NCBI GenBank assembly: GCA_963169455.1
Contig: CAUJDW010000154.1
Span: 1-48,945, forward strand
Direction of reading: 5' to 3'
DNA: 48,945 bases
DNA from: Bacteroidota bacterium
GTDB taxonomy: Bacteria; Bacteroidota; Bacteroidia; Chitinophagales; Saprospiraceae
The notes under the pieces are model-generated. The model ran no database searches. It was not told where the DNA came from and worked only from the letters and a program-made list of their open reading frames with translations. Below, one piece after another: positions 1 through 8,130 of the stretch. Within the stretch, counting starts at the first letter, position 1, and every line of letters starts with the position of its first letter. Made by a program: the position numbers and the translations under genes.

Positions 1-61
1 CGGCATCTTGTTTGGCCAGGATGGCCATCCGTTGAGTTTCCGTGAATTTACTTTGCTTCAT
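1..61 (-). CDS. IS3-type transposase OrfA, N-terminal fragment (runs off the left edge)
   Basis: The reverse strand starts with an ATG at 61-59 and reads MKQSKFTETQRMAILAKQDA before leaving the window. This matches the start of IS3-family OrfA proteins (HTH_Tnp_1 type), which bind the transposon ends and are followed by OrfB, the DDE integrase. Only 20 codons are visible, so completeness and the identity of the IS cannot be judged. The transposon end should lie a little to the right. One candidate is the GAGGACA ending at about 140, but no partner end is in view. Confidence 0.7.
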   Translation of the reverse strand, partial: MKQSKFTETQRMAILAKQDA

Positions 62-350
62 CACGATCCTTTTTTGAAAGTTAGATAATTTTACCCTAAC
101 TCTCTACTTTTGGATGGTAGCGCCTGGGGGGAAGAGGACAACCCCCTGACGCCAATGGCCCGCGTCCTGGGCCATACTGCAAAGAGGGCTAAACAGTTAC
201 TACCGGGGAATTTATCAGAGGCGGGAAAGATGTAAGGCATCGAGCTCATATAATTTCCATCGAGCGGGCCAGTTTGTCCAGGAAGTTGTCGCGGACGCGC
301 TCCGCGCCTTTCTAATTGAAAAGGCCGCCAAATGGCGGCCCAGCCCAAAG
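62..350. other. Left flank without a gene: IS end region and chromosomal DNA
   Basis: No convincing coding sequence lies here. The left part must contain the upstream end of the IS whose OrfA begins at 61. A short hairpin (GGCCGCC, loop AAAT, GGCGGCC; 323-340) sits 10 bp outside the attachment repeat. It could be a terminator-like structure of the original locus downstream of the tRNA-Ser gene. An open frame on the reverse strand (91-348) has no recognisable protein features and is probably chance. Confidence 0.5.
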
Positions 351-371
351 TTTCGCGGAGATGGAGGGATT
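351..371. repeat. Attachment repeat, left copy
   Basis: This 21-bp sequence is identical to 9374-9394. It holds a copy of the last 16 bases of the tRNA-Ser gene (acceptor and start of T arm) plus 5 bases beyond. It is the expected footprint of tyrosine-recombinase integration at a tRNA 3' end. The bases on either side (350 against 9373, 372 against 9395) differ, so 21 bp is the full identity block. Confidence 0.9.
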
Positions 372-510
372 TAGGTTTTTGCCCTTATATATTTTTTTCT
401 ACCCTGCATTTTGCTAAATAATTGCTGTTTATCAGCGAATTACATTGAAAAACAATTTGTATTGCGTTTTTGATACCTAAAAAACACGTCACCCAATACA
501 TAAACTTTTG

Positions 511-518
511 TATATTTG
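511..518 (+). promoter_or_regulatory. Bacteroidota -7 box of the integrase gene
   Basis: TATATTTG is an exact match to the TAnnTTTG -7 element used by the main sigma factor of Bacteroidota. It lies 28 bp before the ATG at 546, leaving a leader of about 20 nt. No clear TTTG -33 element is visible at the usual distance. Confidence 0.6.
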
Positions 519-545
519 CCTTTGCATCAAAAAAGAAATGAAGCA

Positions 546-1817
546 ATGGCACAAAAGCCCCGATTCAACGTCAAAAACAACACCGACGACCCGGTTTTAA
601 TCCTTATGCACTTCCGATGGAAGCAAAAGCGCATTACCATTTCCACCGGGGAAGCCGTCCCACAAAAGTATTGGAACAAGAAAGCAGGGAGAGTAAGGGA
701 AAACAGAGGCTTTCCCCACTACGCCGCCTTAAACGCCCTTTTCGATCAATGGGAAACCACTACTAAAGCCCTCGTTTTAGAGTTCAAACTTTCCGGGGGG
801 ATGCCTGCCCCGCATGAATTTAAAGAGGCCCTTCTTATCCGCCTGGGCCTGAAGCCGGAAGAAGAAAAGGAAAACCTGTTTGCCGCTTTTGAAAAGTACA
901 TTGAAACCAGGCGGGCAACGGGCAGCCCCAAAGGCTCCCTTCAGGTTTATATCAATACCCTGAAACAGCTACAAGCCTATTCCGATAACAGGAAAAGGCC
1001 GTTGGACTTTCCCGACCTAAACGAGGCTTTCAAAGATGATTTTCTTTCCTTCCTTCAGGCTCAAAACTTCACCGATAGTTACATTCACAAGGTTTTTACC
1101 AATATCAAAACATTCCTTCGGAAGATCGGTAAAAGGAGCCAGGCCGAAATTGTTTCAAACATTGGGGTAAGGAAGCGTTCAGGCGACAAAATTTACCTGG
1201 CCGAACGGGAAATTGAGGCGTTGGCCAAGCTGGAGTTAAGCCCAGGTTCAGCCCTCGACCGGGCAAGGGATTGGTTTTTGATCGGCTGCCTGACGGGCCA
1301 GCGTTACAGCGATTACCATAAACTTACCCCGGAGAATATCCAAATGGCCCAGCACGAAGGAAAGGAGGTTGAATGTTGGGTTTGTGTGCAGGAAAAGACC
1401 AAAGCCAAAGTCATCATTCCCCTGGTCAACCCTACCCTACGCCGGATCATAGAAAAGCACTCGCAGACGGCGCCGACCCCTCCCCCCAACGTCAAGATCA
1501 ATAAAGCATTGAAGGAGCTGGCCCAAATGGCGGGCATTACTGACAAAGTGGCGATCAGCGAGTATAAGGGAGGCCGCCACGACCGGAAGGTTTACGCCAA
1601 ATGGGAATTGGTAACTACCCACACCGGCCGCCGTAGCTTTTGCACCAACGCATACAAACGGGGCATGAACCCCATAGATATAGCCAAGTTTTCCGGCCAC
1701 ACTTCCGTAAAGGCCCTTATGGATTATTTGAAGCTGGGCAATGAGGAAGTAGCCGTAATGCTTTCAGACCACAAATTTTTTACCGGAACGACTGACGAAA
1801 AAGGCACCGGGGCCTAA
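546..1817 (+). CDS. Tyrosine recombinase / integrase of the element
   Basis: This 423-residue site-specific recombinase should integrate and excise the element at the tRNA-Ser gene. The N-terminal part (about 1-55) resembles the arm-DNA-binding domain of Bacteroidota integrases, followed by a SAM-like core-binding domain (about 110-205) and the catalytic domain. Catalytic residues are all visible: R253 (TGQRYSD), H359 and R362 (HTGRRSF), H385 (SGHTS) and the nucleophile Y394 (MDYLKLG). I chose ATG 546 over an in-frame TTG at 516 because the TATATTTG promoter box overlaps that TTG. The gene lies 175 bp inside the left attachment repeat. Its length is normal for conjugative-transposon type integrases. 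The frame is intact, so the enzyme is probably active. Confidence 0.95.
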   Translation: MAQKPRFNVKNNTDDPVLILMHFRWKQKRITISTGEAVPQKYWNKKAGRVRENRGFPHYAALNALFDQWETTTKALVLEFKLSGGMPAPHEFKEALLIRLGLKPEEEKENLFAAFEKYIETRRATGSPKGSLQVYINTLKQLQAYSDNRKRPLDFPDLNEAFKDDFLSFLQAQNFTDSYIHKVFTNIKTFLRKIGKRSQAEIVSNIGVRKRSGDKIYLAEREIEALAKLELSPGSALDRARDWFLIGCLTGQRYSDYHKLTPENIQMAQHEGKEVECWVCVQEKTKAKVIIPLVNPTLRRIIEKHSQTAPTPPPNVKINKALKELAQMAGITDKVAISEYKGGRHDRKVYAKWELVTTHTGRRSFCTNAYKRGMNPIDIAKFSGHTSVKALMDYLKLGNEEVAVMLSDHKFFTGTTDEKGTGA

Positions 1818-1846
1818 ACGCCCGATGGACTGACGGAAAAAGAAAA

Positions 1847-1890
1847 CCCCCTGGCCTCTGCCGTCAAGCGATCAGCCAGGGGGGAATTTT
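1847..1890 (+). terminator. Terminator-like hairpin after the integrase gene
   Basis: CCCCCTGGC (1847-1855) pairs with GCCAGGGGG (1875-1883), and a short AATTTT run follows. It separates the integrase from the next gene. The 19-nt loop is longer than usual, so efficiency is uncertain. Confidence 0.55.
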
Positions 1891-1915
1891 GAAACAACAA
1901 AATTTTCCTAAAGGT

Positions 1916-3241
1916 ATGAAAACCATTTTTTCACTTCCGAAAGACGAGGGGTTTTTTCAATCCTACGCCCATTTGGGGCCTACCCTTCGCCGCCTGGGAT
2001 ATATTGCCCAGGTCATTAGCGCCGCCACCGAGATAGGCGTTATTTTCGCCCTGGCCTACGCCACATTGAAAGACTTCATTCCTGAGTACGCCGCCGCCGC
2101 CGCCTGGGCCGTGGCCATCCTGGGAACGCTGTTTTTGGAAGTGGGGTTAAGGCAATTCCTGCCCTATTCCGCCCGGGCCATCCTTTACCGCCGTTTTGCC
2201 GGCCTTCACTTGCCAATGACCATCTTTATTTTTGCCGTTGCCCTGGGGCTCATTGGCGCATCCGGTTTTCTGAGCTTCAAAGGCAGCCGGGAATTAGTGG
2301 CCACCGTTGCCCCTCCTCCAGCCCTGGGAGATCCTGCCCAGGCCGATAGCCTTTACCTGAGTGAAGCGGGATCTATTCAAAGCCGATACGCCGCCCAGGT
2401 GGAAGCGATCAACACCCAGGCCGCCGCCGCCGTCAAGGTGGAAGCCTTGAAGCTGGAGAAGTACACAGGGAGGGAACAACGGACGGGCCGCAGCTACGCC
2501 ACCACAAAGGAGCGCATCCGGGCAAAAATGGCAGCCATCGAAGCGGACGCCGCCGGGCAAGTGGCCGCCCTGCAGGCCGCCCAGGGGGAGGAGCTGGCAG
2601 CCGCCCACCAAAGGCGGACGCAAGGCCGGGAAGAAGTGGAAACGGCCAACAATGAAGCAAAGGCCCAGGCCGCCGCAAAGGTTGCCGCCTGGGGCCTGGG
2701 GGCTGGCTGGTTTACCCTTTTCGCCCTGGCTGTTTTGATCGTTGTCATTGCCCTAGATGAAATTTACCGGAAGGGGGCCGGGGTGGAAACCCAGGCTTTG
2801 CCCACGCAGTACGATTTTAGTCAATCCATTGCCGGGGAATTTATGGCCATGGCTTCCGAGAAATGGAACTACTACGCCCGCGCCTTCATCCGCCGCCTGG
2901 CAGATGGAACCCCAGAGCCTCCAGAGCCGGGAGAGCCGCCCACGCTTTACGACTATTCCCCGCAAATGAAAAGGCGGCAAATAGGCTTTCAAAAGCCCGA
3001 TGATAATAATAGCAGCCATTCCGTTAGTAACGCAAGCGGGGGGAGCCATTCCGTTAGTAACGGTTCCGTTAGTAACGCAAGCGGGAGCCACTCCAAAAAT
3101 TGCCTTCATTGTGGGCAGGCTTACCAACCCCGTGTAAGCTGGCAGAAGTATTGTTCCACGCAATGCAAAGACGCCTACCACGCAGCCCAGCACGGGGGGC
3201 AAAGCTTCGACCCGAAAGCCTACCACAAAGGTAAAAAGTAA
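1916..3241 (+). CDS. Multi-pass membrane protein with coiled coil and C-terminal zinc finger, unknown function
   Basis: I do not recognise this 441-residue protein as a named family. Three hydrophobic segments lie in the first 120 residues, followed by an Ala/Glu/Gln-rich helical stretch (about 160-245) likely to form a coiled coil. A fourth membrane segment lies near 250-272. The tail has a Ser/Asn/Val-rich repeat (about 366-393) and a zinc-finger-like end: CLHC, then YCSTQC and a His (about 394-420). That end resembles CxxC...CxxxC fingers found on many mobile-element proteins and is probably cytoplasmic. I chose ATG 1916 because TAAAGG lies just before it; a TTG at 1889 is less likely. A cytoplasmic finger on a membrane anchor could tether DNA or a partner protein, but that is inference. 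Confidence 0.75.
   Translation: MKTIFSLPKDEGFFQSYAHLGPTLRRLGYIAQVISAATEIGVIFALAYATLKDFIPEYAAAAAWAVAILGTLFLEVGLRQFLPYSARAILYRRFAGLHLPMTIFIFAVALGLIGASGFLSFKGSRELVATVAPPPALGDPAQADSLYLSEAGSIQSRYAAQVEAINTQAAAAVKVEALKLEKYTGREQRTGRSYATTKERIRAKMAAIEADAAGQVAALQAAQGEELAAAHQRRTQGREEVETANNEAKAQAAAKVAAWGLGAGWFTLFALAVLIVVIALDEIYRKGAGVETQALPTQYDFSQSIAGEFMAMASEKWNYYARAFIRRLADGTPEPPEPGEPPTLYDYSPQMKRRQIGFQKPDDNNSSHSVSNASGGSHSVSNGSVSNASGSHSKNCLHCGQAYQPRVSWQKYCSTQCKDAYHAAQHGGQSFDPKAYHKGKK
3019..3077 (+). repeat. Three copies of a 14-bp repeat inside the membrane-protein gene
   Basis: TTCCGTTAGTAACG occurs at 3019-3032, 3049-3062 and 3064-3077. Its core CGTTAGTAACG is a perfect palindrome around a central G. In the protein it encodes the Ser-Val-Ser-Asn repeats. 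It could be a recently amplified coding repeat or a protein-binding site. Confidence 0.8.
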
Positions 3242-3289
3242 CTCACCGGCCCGCCCTTCCCCCCAGGGCTGGCCACAACCCAAAGTAAA

Positions 3290-3538
3290 ATGATAAAGAA
3301 CAACTATATCGAAACCGTCCGCAGGCAAAAAGCCGCAGGCCTGGAGGCCATCACTGACCCAATAGAAACCGCCTCTTTTCTTAAAGCCCTTTCAACCGTT
3401 ACCGCCGCCCTGGCTGCAATGTCTGGCCAATTGGATATTGACGGGGCAATGGCTAAGGTGGAAGAACTACGGGTTTACTTTGAAGCTGCCCACGCTGAAT
3501 TTATGTTTGAGGAGGGGAGGAAAGCGGGGAAGGTTTAA
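3290..3538 (+). CDS. Small hypothetical protein of the element
   Basis: An 82-residue acidic, helical protein with no signal peptide or membrane segment. It starts at ATG 3290, 48 bp after the membrane-protein gene, with an A-rich leader. It has no cysteine and no recognisable motif. Its C-terminal half is rich in Glu and Ala. Its position suggests cotranscription with the gene upstream. I cannot assign a function; coding status rests on its length, codon pattern and fit in the gene row. Confidence 0.6.
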   Translation: MIKNNYIETVRRQKAAGLEAITDPIETASFLKALSTVTAALAAMSGQLDIDGAMAKVEELRVYFEAAHAEFMFEEGRKAGKV

Positions 3539-3678
3539 AAAAAATGACCAGAAATTGTCTTTGAGCCTTGAACCCTTACCAGCAAAGGCATAACATATAA
3601 TTTACGCAAAATACCCCTGTCCTGTAAAAGTGCGGAAAAATCGGGGTTTTCACGTCTTTTTGAGCCAAATAGGGCGGG

Positions 3679-3714
3679 TTTTGTGTCCTTTCGCCGCCCC
3701 TCCTTATATGTTTC
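3679..3714 (+). promoter_or_regulatory. Candidate promoter of the first ribbon-helix-helix gene
   Basis: TTTTG at 3679-3683 and TATGTTTC at 3707-3714 resemble the Bacteroidota -33 and -7 elements, with one mismatch in the -7 box and a spacer of 23 bp. The ATG at 3743 follows after 28 bp. It lies in a 204-bp gap that otherwise holds no gene. Confidence 0.4.
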
Positions 3715-3742
3715 CTTTGCAGAGAATCAAAAAAGGTAAACA

Positions 3743-3943
3743 ATGAGCAATTCCGAAACCCGTGACCTGAAAGTTGTACGCGATAACACGGTTACATTTC
3801 GCATCAATTCACGCGTGAAAAGCCGCCTGGAGGTATTGGCCCAGGCCGCCGGAACAACTACCGCCGAATACGTCCACAACATCGTAATGGACGCCCTCAA
3901 AAGCCGGGGCGTAAGTATTCAGGCCACCGTACAAGTGATTTAA
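3743..3943 (+). CDS. Ribbon-helix-helix DNA-binding protein
   Basis: This 66-residue protein has the pattern of the ribbon-helix-helix fold: a short beta strand (VTFRINSRVKSRL, about 17-29), then two helices around AAGTTTAEYVHNIVMDAL. Such dimers act as plasmid copy-number repressors (CopG-like), mobilisation accessory factors (MobC-like) or antitoxins. No toxin gene is adjacent. The neighbouring excisionase-like gene and primase suggest control of replication or excision. The ATG at 3743 follows an AAAAAAGG purine run. Confidence 0.75.
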   Translation: MSNSETRDLKVVRDNTVTFRINSRVKSRLEVLAQAAGTTTAEYVHNIVMDALKSRGVSIQATVQVI

Positions 3944-4007
3944 GCCCCTGGAGGTTTACCAACTTCCGGGGCTTTCCCCCATTTCCTAATTTCGAAAATC
4001 CACAATA

Positions 4008-4298
4008 ATGGAAGATCGGAAAATCATTCTTTTTCCCGTCCCACTGGAGGAGCTGAAGGCCCTCATTAGCGAAGCCGTTACCGCCGCCATGGCCAAAGAG
4101 GAAACGGGGGAGGAACTGCCCCACTTCATGAACTTTAAAGAGGTTGCTAAATTTTTGGGCGTCTCCGTTAGCACCGTTAAAAACCTGAGGAAGCAAGGAA
4201 TTATTAAAGGCCAGACGGTAAACAATATAGTGCGATTTACCAGGGAGGAGGTTTTAAACGCCTTCCGAAGCTATGAACGATACAGCCGGAAAGATTAG
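4008..4298 (+). CDS. Helix-turn-helix excisionase-like protein
   Basis: This 96-residue protein carries a winged helix-turn-helix of the HTH_17/excisionase type at about 43-90: MNFKEVAKFLGVSVSTVKNL, then a basic turn and VRFTREEVLNAF. In Bacteroidota integrative elements such proteins bind near att sites or promoters and steer the integrase towards excision. It is encoded 64 bp after the ribbon-helix-helix gene and followed by a strong terminator. The first 40 residues are a helical acidic extension of unknown role. A role as transcription regulator of the element is an alternative. Confidence 0.8.
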   Translation: MEDRKIILFPVPLEELKALISEAVTAAMAKEETGEELPHFMNFKEVAKFLGVSVSTVKNLRKQGIIKGQTVNNIVRFTREEVLNAFRSYERYSRKD

Positions 4299-4304
4299 TA
4301 AATG

Positions 4305-4346
4305 AAAAAAGCCCGCTACCAGTTGGGAACCGACGGCGGGCTTTTT
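4305..4346 (+). terminator. Rho-independent terminator
   Basis: AAAAAAGCCCGC (4305-4316) pairs with GCGGGCTTTTT (4336-4346) and ends in five T. It closes the ribbon-helix-helix/excisionase unit and lies directly before the primase gene, which starts at 4360. Confidence 0.85.
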
Positions 4347-4359
4347 CAAAACTTAAGGT

Positions 4360-7272
4360 ATGACAAAGATATACGAAAATCCCGCCATAAGCAAACCACA
4401 GATAGCAAGCGCAAAAGAAGCCTTCCAACAGGCCACCCTTTCCATTTTCCAAAGTGTCAAAGTAAATAATGGCACCGAGCCAGAAGAATACGCCAACGCC
4501 TGGGAGTTTTTCCAGCGATGCAGCGACCCGGAAAATGAAGCCCTGGCAAAGCTTACCCAGGAACTAAGGGAGATAAAGCGGAAGGAAGGAAAAGAAGCCT
4601 ACCGCGATGAACGCCGCAAGCGTTGCCCCGCTTTTTCCGTTGGGAAGTGGGCCAGCCGGGGCGACCTGGAGGAGCCTTCCGGCCTCTTAGGCTTCGATAT
4701 TGACGGCGGCGGGGAAGATACGCACGTTTTCAACCTGGAAAACGCCTCCAAAAGCCCATTTATAGCCCGTATGCAGCAATCATTAGGAGGAGGGGGGAGA
4801 ATATGGGTTATGGCTGAATTTCCCCAGGAACGCCGCGAAGAGGCTTACCAGGCCCTTTGTGAGCATTTTTCTGAAGTATTCGCCCTGCCGATCAAAAACG
4901 GAAAGGAGGAAGCCGGAGAACACATAGACCCCGTTACCGGAGATATTGAGCGCCTTTGGTTCCCTGCCTACACCCCGCCCAACCTGGTTTATCAGCCGGA
5001 CACCTTCCAAATTTTCCGCCTGCCGGAAGGGGAGCAACTGCCGGAAAATTTGCTACCGGCACATACTTTGAAATCCAAAGAGGAGGAGAAAGGCCACAGG
5101 GGGGGGGATCAGCCGCCCCCAGCGAATGGGAAATATGTGCATGAGTTCACAACGGAGGAGAAAGTAAACGACATTTGCCGCCAAATCTCCGAACGGGGCA
5201 TTGATCTTACCCAGGGCGTTGAAACCTGGTTTACGAAAGTGCTGTTACCCCTGGCCCACCAATACGGGGAAGGCGGCCGCCACCTGGCCCACCTGGTCAG
5301 CCAGTTCCACCGGGATTACCGCGCCCAGGATACCGACCGCGAATTTACCCGCGCATTGGCGAAGGAACGCGGCGCCGTGACCATTGGCACCTTCCTGGAA
5401 CACGCCAAGCAACATGGCGTTACCCTTGACGCCCCATCGATCATTGCCAGCCGCCGCGCCGCCCAGGATGGAAAGGCAGCCAGCCAGCCAGCACCGGCCG
5501 CCCTGGGCGACGCCGGGATTAAGATTTTCCCCCCGTTGGAAATGGCCGGGAAAGAACTTCCTGAACCGACTTACGACAGTTCATTGCAGATCAAAGGCGG
5601 CCGCTATTACTGCCCAGCCGGGAAAAAGGGAAATGTTGCCGTGACCAATTTTACCATTACCCCCCTGTATCTTTTGCGCGATAGCAGAGAGCCGAAGCGA
5701 GTAATGGAGATCACCAACGTCAAAGGGGAAAAGGTCGTTATTTGCTGCCCAGTAAAGGCCCTTACCAGCCTCAAAGAGTTTTCCGCCATCGTTGAGGGGA
5801 AGGGTAACTTTGTTCCCTCCTTTTCGACCACTCAGTTTAGTATCATAAAGGAATACCTGTATGAGTACGAGGAGGCAGCCGAGGAGATCAGCGTTTTGGG
5901 CCACCAACCGGCAACAAATCACTATGCTTTCTCCAATGGGGTTTTTGACGGGAAGGGCTTTTACCAGGCCAATGAATACGGAATTGTGAAAATCGGAGAT
6001 CAACGGTTTTATTTGCCGGCCTTCAGCCTGGTAAACGAGGATGCAAAACAGGAATACCACAACGAAAGAAAATTCATATTTCAGAACGGTAAAATGTCCT
6101 TCAAAGAGTGGGCTGCCCAGTTGGTAAAGGTCTTTGGCGATAATGCCAAGATTGGAATTTGTTTTGTTGTTGCCGCGGCATTTCAAGATATAGTTTCCTC
6201 AAATACAAAAAGCTTTCCTTTACTTTTTCTTTTCGGGCCTCCTCAAACCGGGAAATCAACTTTTAGGCTAGCTATGATGCGACTTTTTGGAAGCTATACA
6301 TCTACAGACGCCATAGGTTTAGAAAGCGCCTCCAGCCCGAAAGGCTTTGCCCGGAAGCTGGCCCAGGTGAAAAATGGGTTAGTGGCCTTTGAGGAGTACA
6401 AAAACAAGATCAGGCCGGAATTGATCGGGATGCTAAAGAACATTTACGACTGCATTGGGTATGAAAGAGCGCAAACGACCAACGACAATCGCACACATTC
6501 CACTTCAGTCAATTCCGCCGTAATACTGGGAGGGCAGGAAATGCCGACCAAAGAGAACGCCCTATTTAGCCGGGTGATAATGCTCACATTTGGGAAAACA
6601 AAATTCAGCGATCAGGAAATGGCCGCATTTGGCGAGCTGGAGGATATGATAGCCGACGGCCTGGGCAATGTGCTTTTGGAGATACTCCAGCACCGGGAGG
6701 CGGTAACAAAGGAATTTTCCCGCCAATATGATAAGGTTGTTAGCCATCTACGGCAAGATGAAACGACCGCCCAAATGTCTGAAAGAACCCGTTCCAATGT
6801 GGCGGCCCTACTGGCTCCATTCCGGGCATTGTCCGGCCTCCTAAATTTCCCTTTCGACTATAAAGAAGCTTATCAGATTTTCAGAGACCGGGTAAGGGCG
6901 CAACATGACCAAATGGCCCAGACCAACGAAGTAAATCAGTTTTGGCAAATCTTTGATGCGCTGGAGGGGAAAAGCATTTTCAGGCAGAACCATTACGCCA
7001 TTGATGGAGAAAGCCTATACATTGATATGAAACGCGTTTTCCCGATCTATTACGAGCAAGCGCAAAGGCAAAACGTCAATGCTTTAGATCAAACGACACT
7101 GGAGAGCTATTTGACTATGCAGCCTTACTTTGAAAGGCCACAGGGGGGGGATGGAAAAGGGCGATTAACGCACCGTACCACATTGGAATCTGAAGGCAGA
7201 AAAAAGGTAACCAGATGCCTAAAATTCCAACACAAAGACCTTGATTTAGATTTTTTGCAACCAATTCTTTAA
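4360..7272 (+). CDS. Primase-ATPase replication protein (VirE/BT4734-type N-terminus plus AAA+/SF3-like ATPase)
   Basis: A 970-residue two-part replication protein. The N-terminal region (about 1-195) resembles the VirE_N/BT4734-like primase-type domain of Bacteroidota mobile elements; GFDIDG at 111-116 gives a D-x-D pair (D113, D115) suited to metal binding. The C-terminal half carries an ATPase with Walker A GPPQTGKS (626-633) and Walker B-like VAFEEY (675-680), followed by a possible sensor region (ILGGQEMPTKENALFSR). This arrangement is typical of primase-helicases that start replication of plasmids, phages and satellites. The ATG at 4360 follows AAGGT. The array of TTGCCCA heptamers begins 6 bp after the stop codon, which fits a replication protein next to its origin. 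The frame is intact. Confidence 0.85.
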   Translation: MTKIYENPAISKPQIASAKEAFQQATLSIFQSVKVNNGTEPEEYANAWEFFQRCSDPENEALAKLTQELREIKRKEGKEAYRDERRKRCPAFSVGKWASRGDLEEPSGLLGFDIDGGGEDTHVFNLENASKSPFIARMQQSLGGGGRIWVMAEFPQERREEAYQALCEHFSEVFALPIKNGKEEAGEHIDPVTGDIERLWFPAYTPPNLVYQPDTFQIFRLPEGEQLPENLLPAHTLKSKEEEKGHRGGDQPPPANGKYVHEFTTEEKVNDICRQISERGIDLTQGVETWFTKVLLPLAHQYGEGGRHLAHLVSQFHRDYRAQDTDREFTRALAKERGAVTIGTFLEHAKQHGVTLDAPSIIASRRAAQDGKAASQPAPAALGDAGIKIFPPLEMAGKELPEPTYDSSLQIKGGRYYCPAGKKGNVAVTNFTITPLYLLRDSREPKRVMEITNVKGEKVVICCPVKALTSLKEFSAIVEGKGNFVPSFSTTQFSIIKEYLYEYEEAAEEISVLGHQPATNHYAFSNGVFDGKGFYQANEYGIVKIGDQRFYLPAFSLVNEDAKQEYHNERKFIFQNGKMSFKEWAAQLVKVFGDNAKIGICFVVAAAFQDIVSSNTKSFPLLFLFGPPQTGKSTFRLAMMRLFGSYTSTDAIGLESASSPKGFARKLAQVKNGLVAFEEYKNKIRPELIGMLKNIYDCIGYERAQTTNDNRTHSTSVNSAVILGGQEMPTKENALFSRVIMLTFGKTKFSDQEMAAFGELEDMIADGLGNVLLEILQHREAVTKEFSRQYDKVVSHLRQDETTAQMSERTRSNVAALLAPFRALSGLLNFPFDYKEAYQIFRDRVRAQHDQMAQTNEVNQFWQIFDALEGKSIFRQNHYAIDGESLYIDMKRVFPIYYEQAQRQNVNALDQTTLESYLTMQPYFERPQGGDGKGRLTHRTTLESEGRKKVTRCLKFQHKDLDLDFLQPIL

Positions 7273-7278
7273 TAGTAG

Positions 7279-7523
7279 TGGGCAAAAGTATGGTGTTTTT
7301 AAAGTAAGTGTTTACTAATCAATAATTTAGCTTTGCCCAGTCCTTGCCCAGTGTTGCCCACTAAAATTTTAAACCATTGAAATACAATGATTTACAAAAG
7401 CCTGTTTTGCCCAGTGTTGCCCAGTGGGCAAAGCGGGCAAGGGTTGCCCAGTGAGTGGGCAAAGGTAAATATTTGAAAATGAGGCAATTATAAGCCTTTT
7501 GCCCACTTTGCCCACTTTGCCCA
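7279..7523. repeat. Iteron-like array of TTGCCCA, candidate replication origin
   Basis: Nine forward copies of TTGCCCA start at 7333, 7344, 7354, 7407, 7417, 7444, 7499, 7508 and 7517. Three inverted copies (TGGGCAA) start at 7279, 7425 and 7456, and a one-mismatch copy at 7434. Spacings within clusters are 9-11 bp, close to one helix turn. The array lies in a non-coding gap directly after the primase-ATPase gene. This is the usual form of an initiator-binding origin. A recombination or repressor site is the alternative. Confidence 0.8.
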
Positions 7524-7737
7524 CTGTTTTTACAGGAAATTTGAATTTGGAATTTTGGGGCCTCCCCCCCTGTAACCTTTTATCCTGGTTTGATGGAAAA
7601 TAAAAGCGCCGCCACATTGATTTACACACCTCCAGCCCAACGCCGCCGCCGTCCGCGCAAATCTCAGAGCCTTCCTTTCTGGCTGGAGATCAGCGCCGGG
7701 GCCATCACTGCCGACCTGGTTGCCCAGGGCGATCGGC

Positions 7738-7831
7738 CAGCGCCCAGCTCCTCACCTGGTTGCCACCGGTGGGCAGCGCCGCACCTGGCCAGCCCGGAGG
7801 AGATCAGCGCCCAGCTCCTCACCTGGTTGCC
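7738..7831 (+). repeat. 27-bp direct repeat, period 67 bp
   Basis: Positions 7738-7764 and 7805-7831 are identical over 27 bp, and an 11-bp part (ACCTGGTTGCC) occurs again at 7714-7724. The repeat lies in the 660-bp gap 7273-7932 between the primase gene and the next gene, right of the heptamer array. An open frame of 91 codons (7593-7868) crosses it but shows no protein-like features. Confidence 0.75.
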
Positions 7832-7932
7832 CTGGTCGAAGCGTAACAAACAGGAAACCAGAACGTAAGACGCTGTCCTTTCGTCTTACGCCCCCCCCTG
7901 TTACCTTGCACATAACAAATAATTCGAATATC

Positions 7933-8130
7933 ATGAAAGAAGCTTCTATTACCATCCGCATAAGCGAACAACTAAAAGGGAACCTCCAGAAAATGGCAGA
8001 GGCCCAGGGTAAAACCCTTACCGACCTGATTATGGCAGCCCTTGAAAAGGAGGGAGAAACCGAATTTGAAAAGGTTAACCGCCGGTTCAAAGAAGCCGGG
8101 AAAACAGGGGGTAGGATTCAATTTGAATAG
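7933..8130 (+). CDS. Second ribbon-helix-helix protein
   Basis: A 65-residue protein beginning MKEASITIRISEQLKGNLQ, then KMAEAQGKTLTDLIMAALEK: a beta strand and two helices in the ribbon-helix-helix pattern, with a charged tail. Such proteins repress plasmid replication genes or assist mobilisation. ATG 7933 is preferred; the open frame extends upstream, but that extension lies in repeat DNA and lacks protein character. The gene stands alone between the origin-like region and a gap of 299 bp. It is distinct in sequence from the protein encoded at 3743. Confidence 0.75.
   Translation: MKEASITIRISEQLKGNLQKMAEAQGKTLTDLIMAALEKEGETEFEKVNRRFKEAGKTGGRIQFE

Noticed and set aside
3019-3077. CRISPR-like array
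   Set aside because: The three 14-bp units have no constant-length spacers, lie inside a gene, and no cas gene is present.
3743-4298. Toxin-antitoxin pair made of the ribbon-helix-helix and HTH genes
   Set aside because: Neither protein resembles a toxin, and the second is a typical excisionase-like HTH protein.
7593-7868. Open frame of 91 codons in the gap right of the iteron array
   Set aside because: It crosses the 27-bp direct repeats, has a skewed Pro/Ser/Arg composition, and shows no protein motif or convincing ribosome site.
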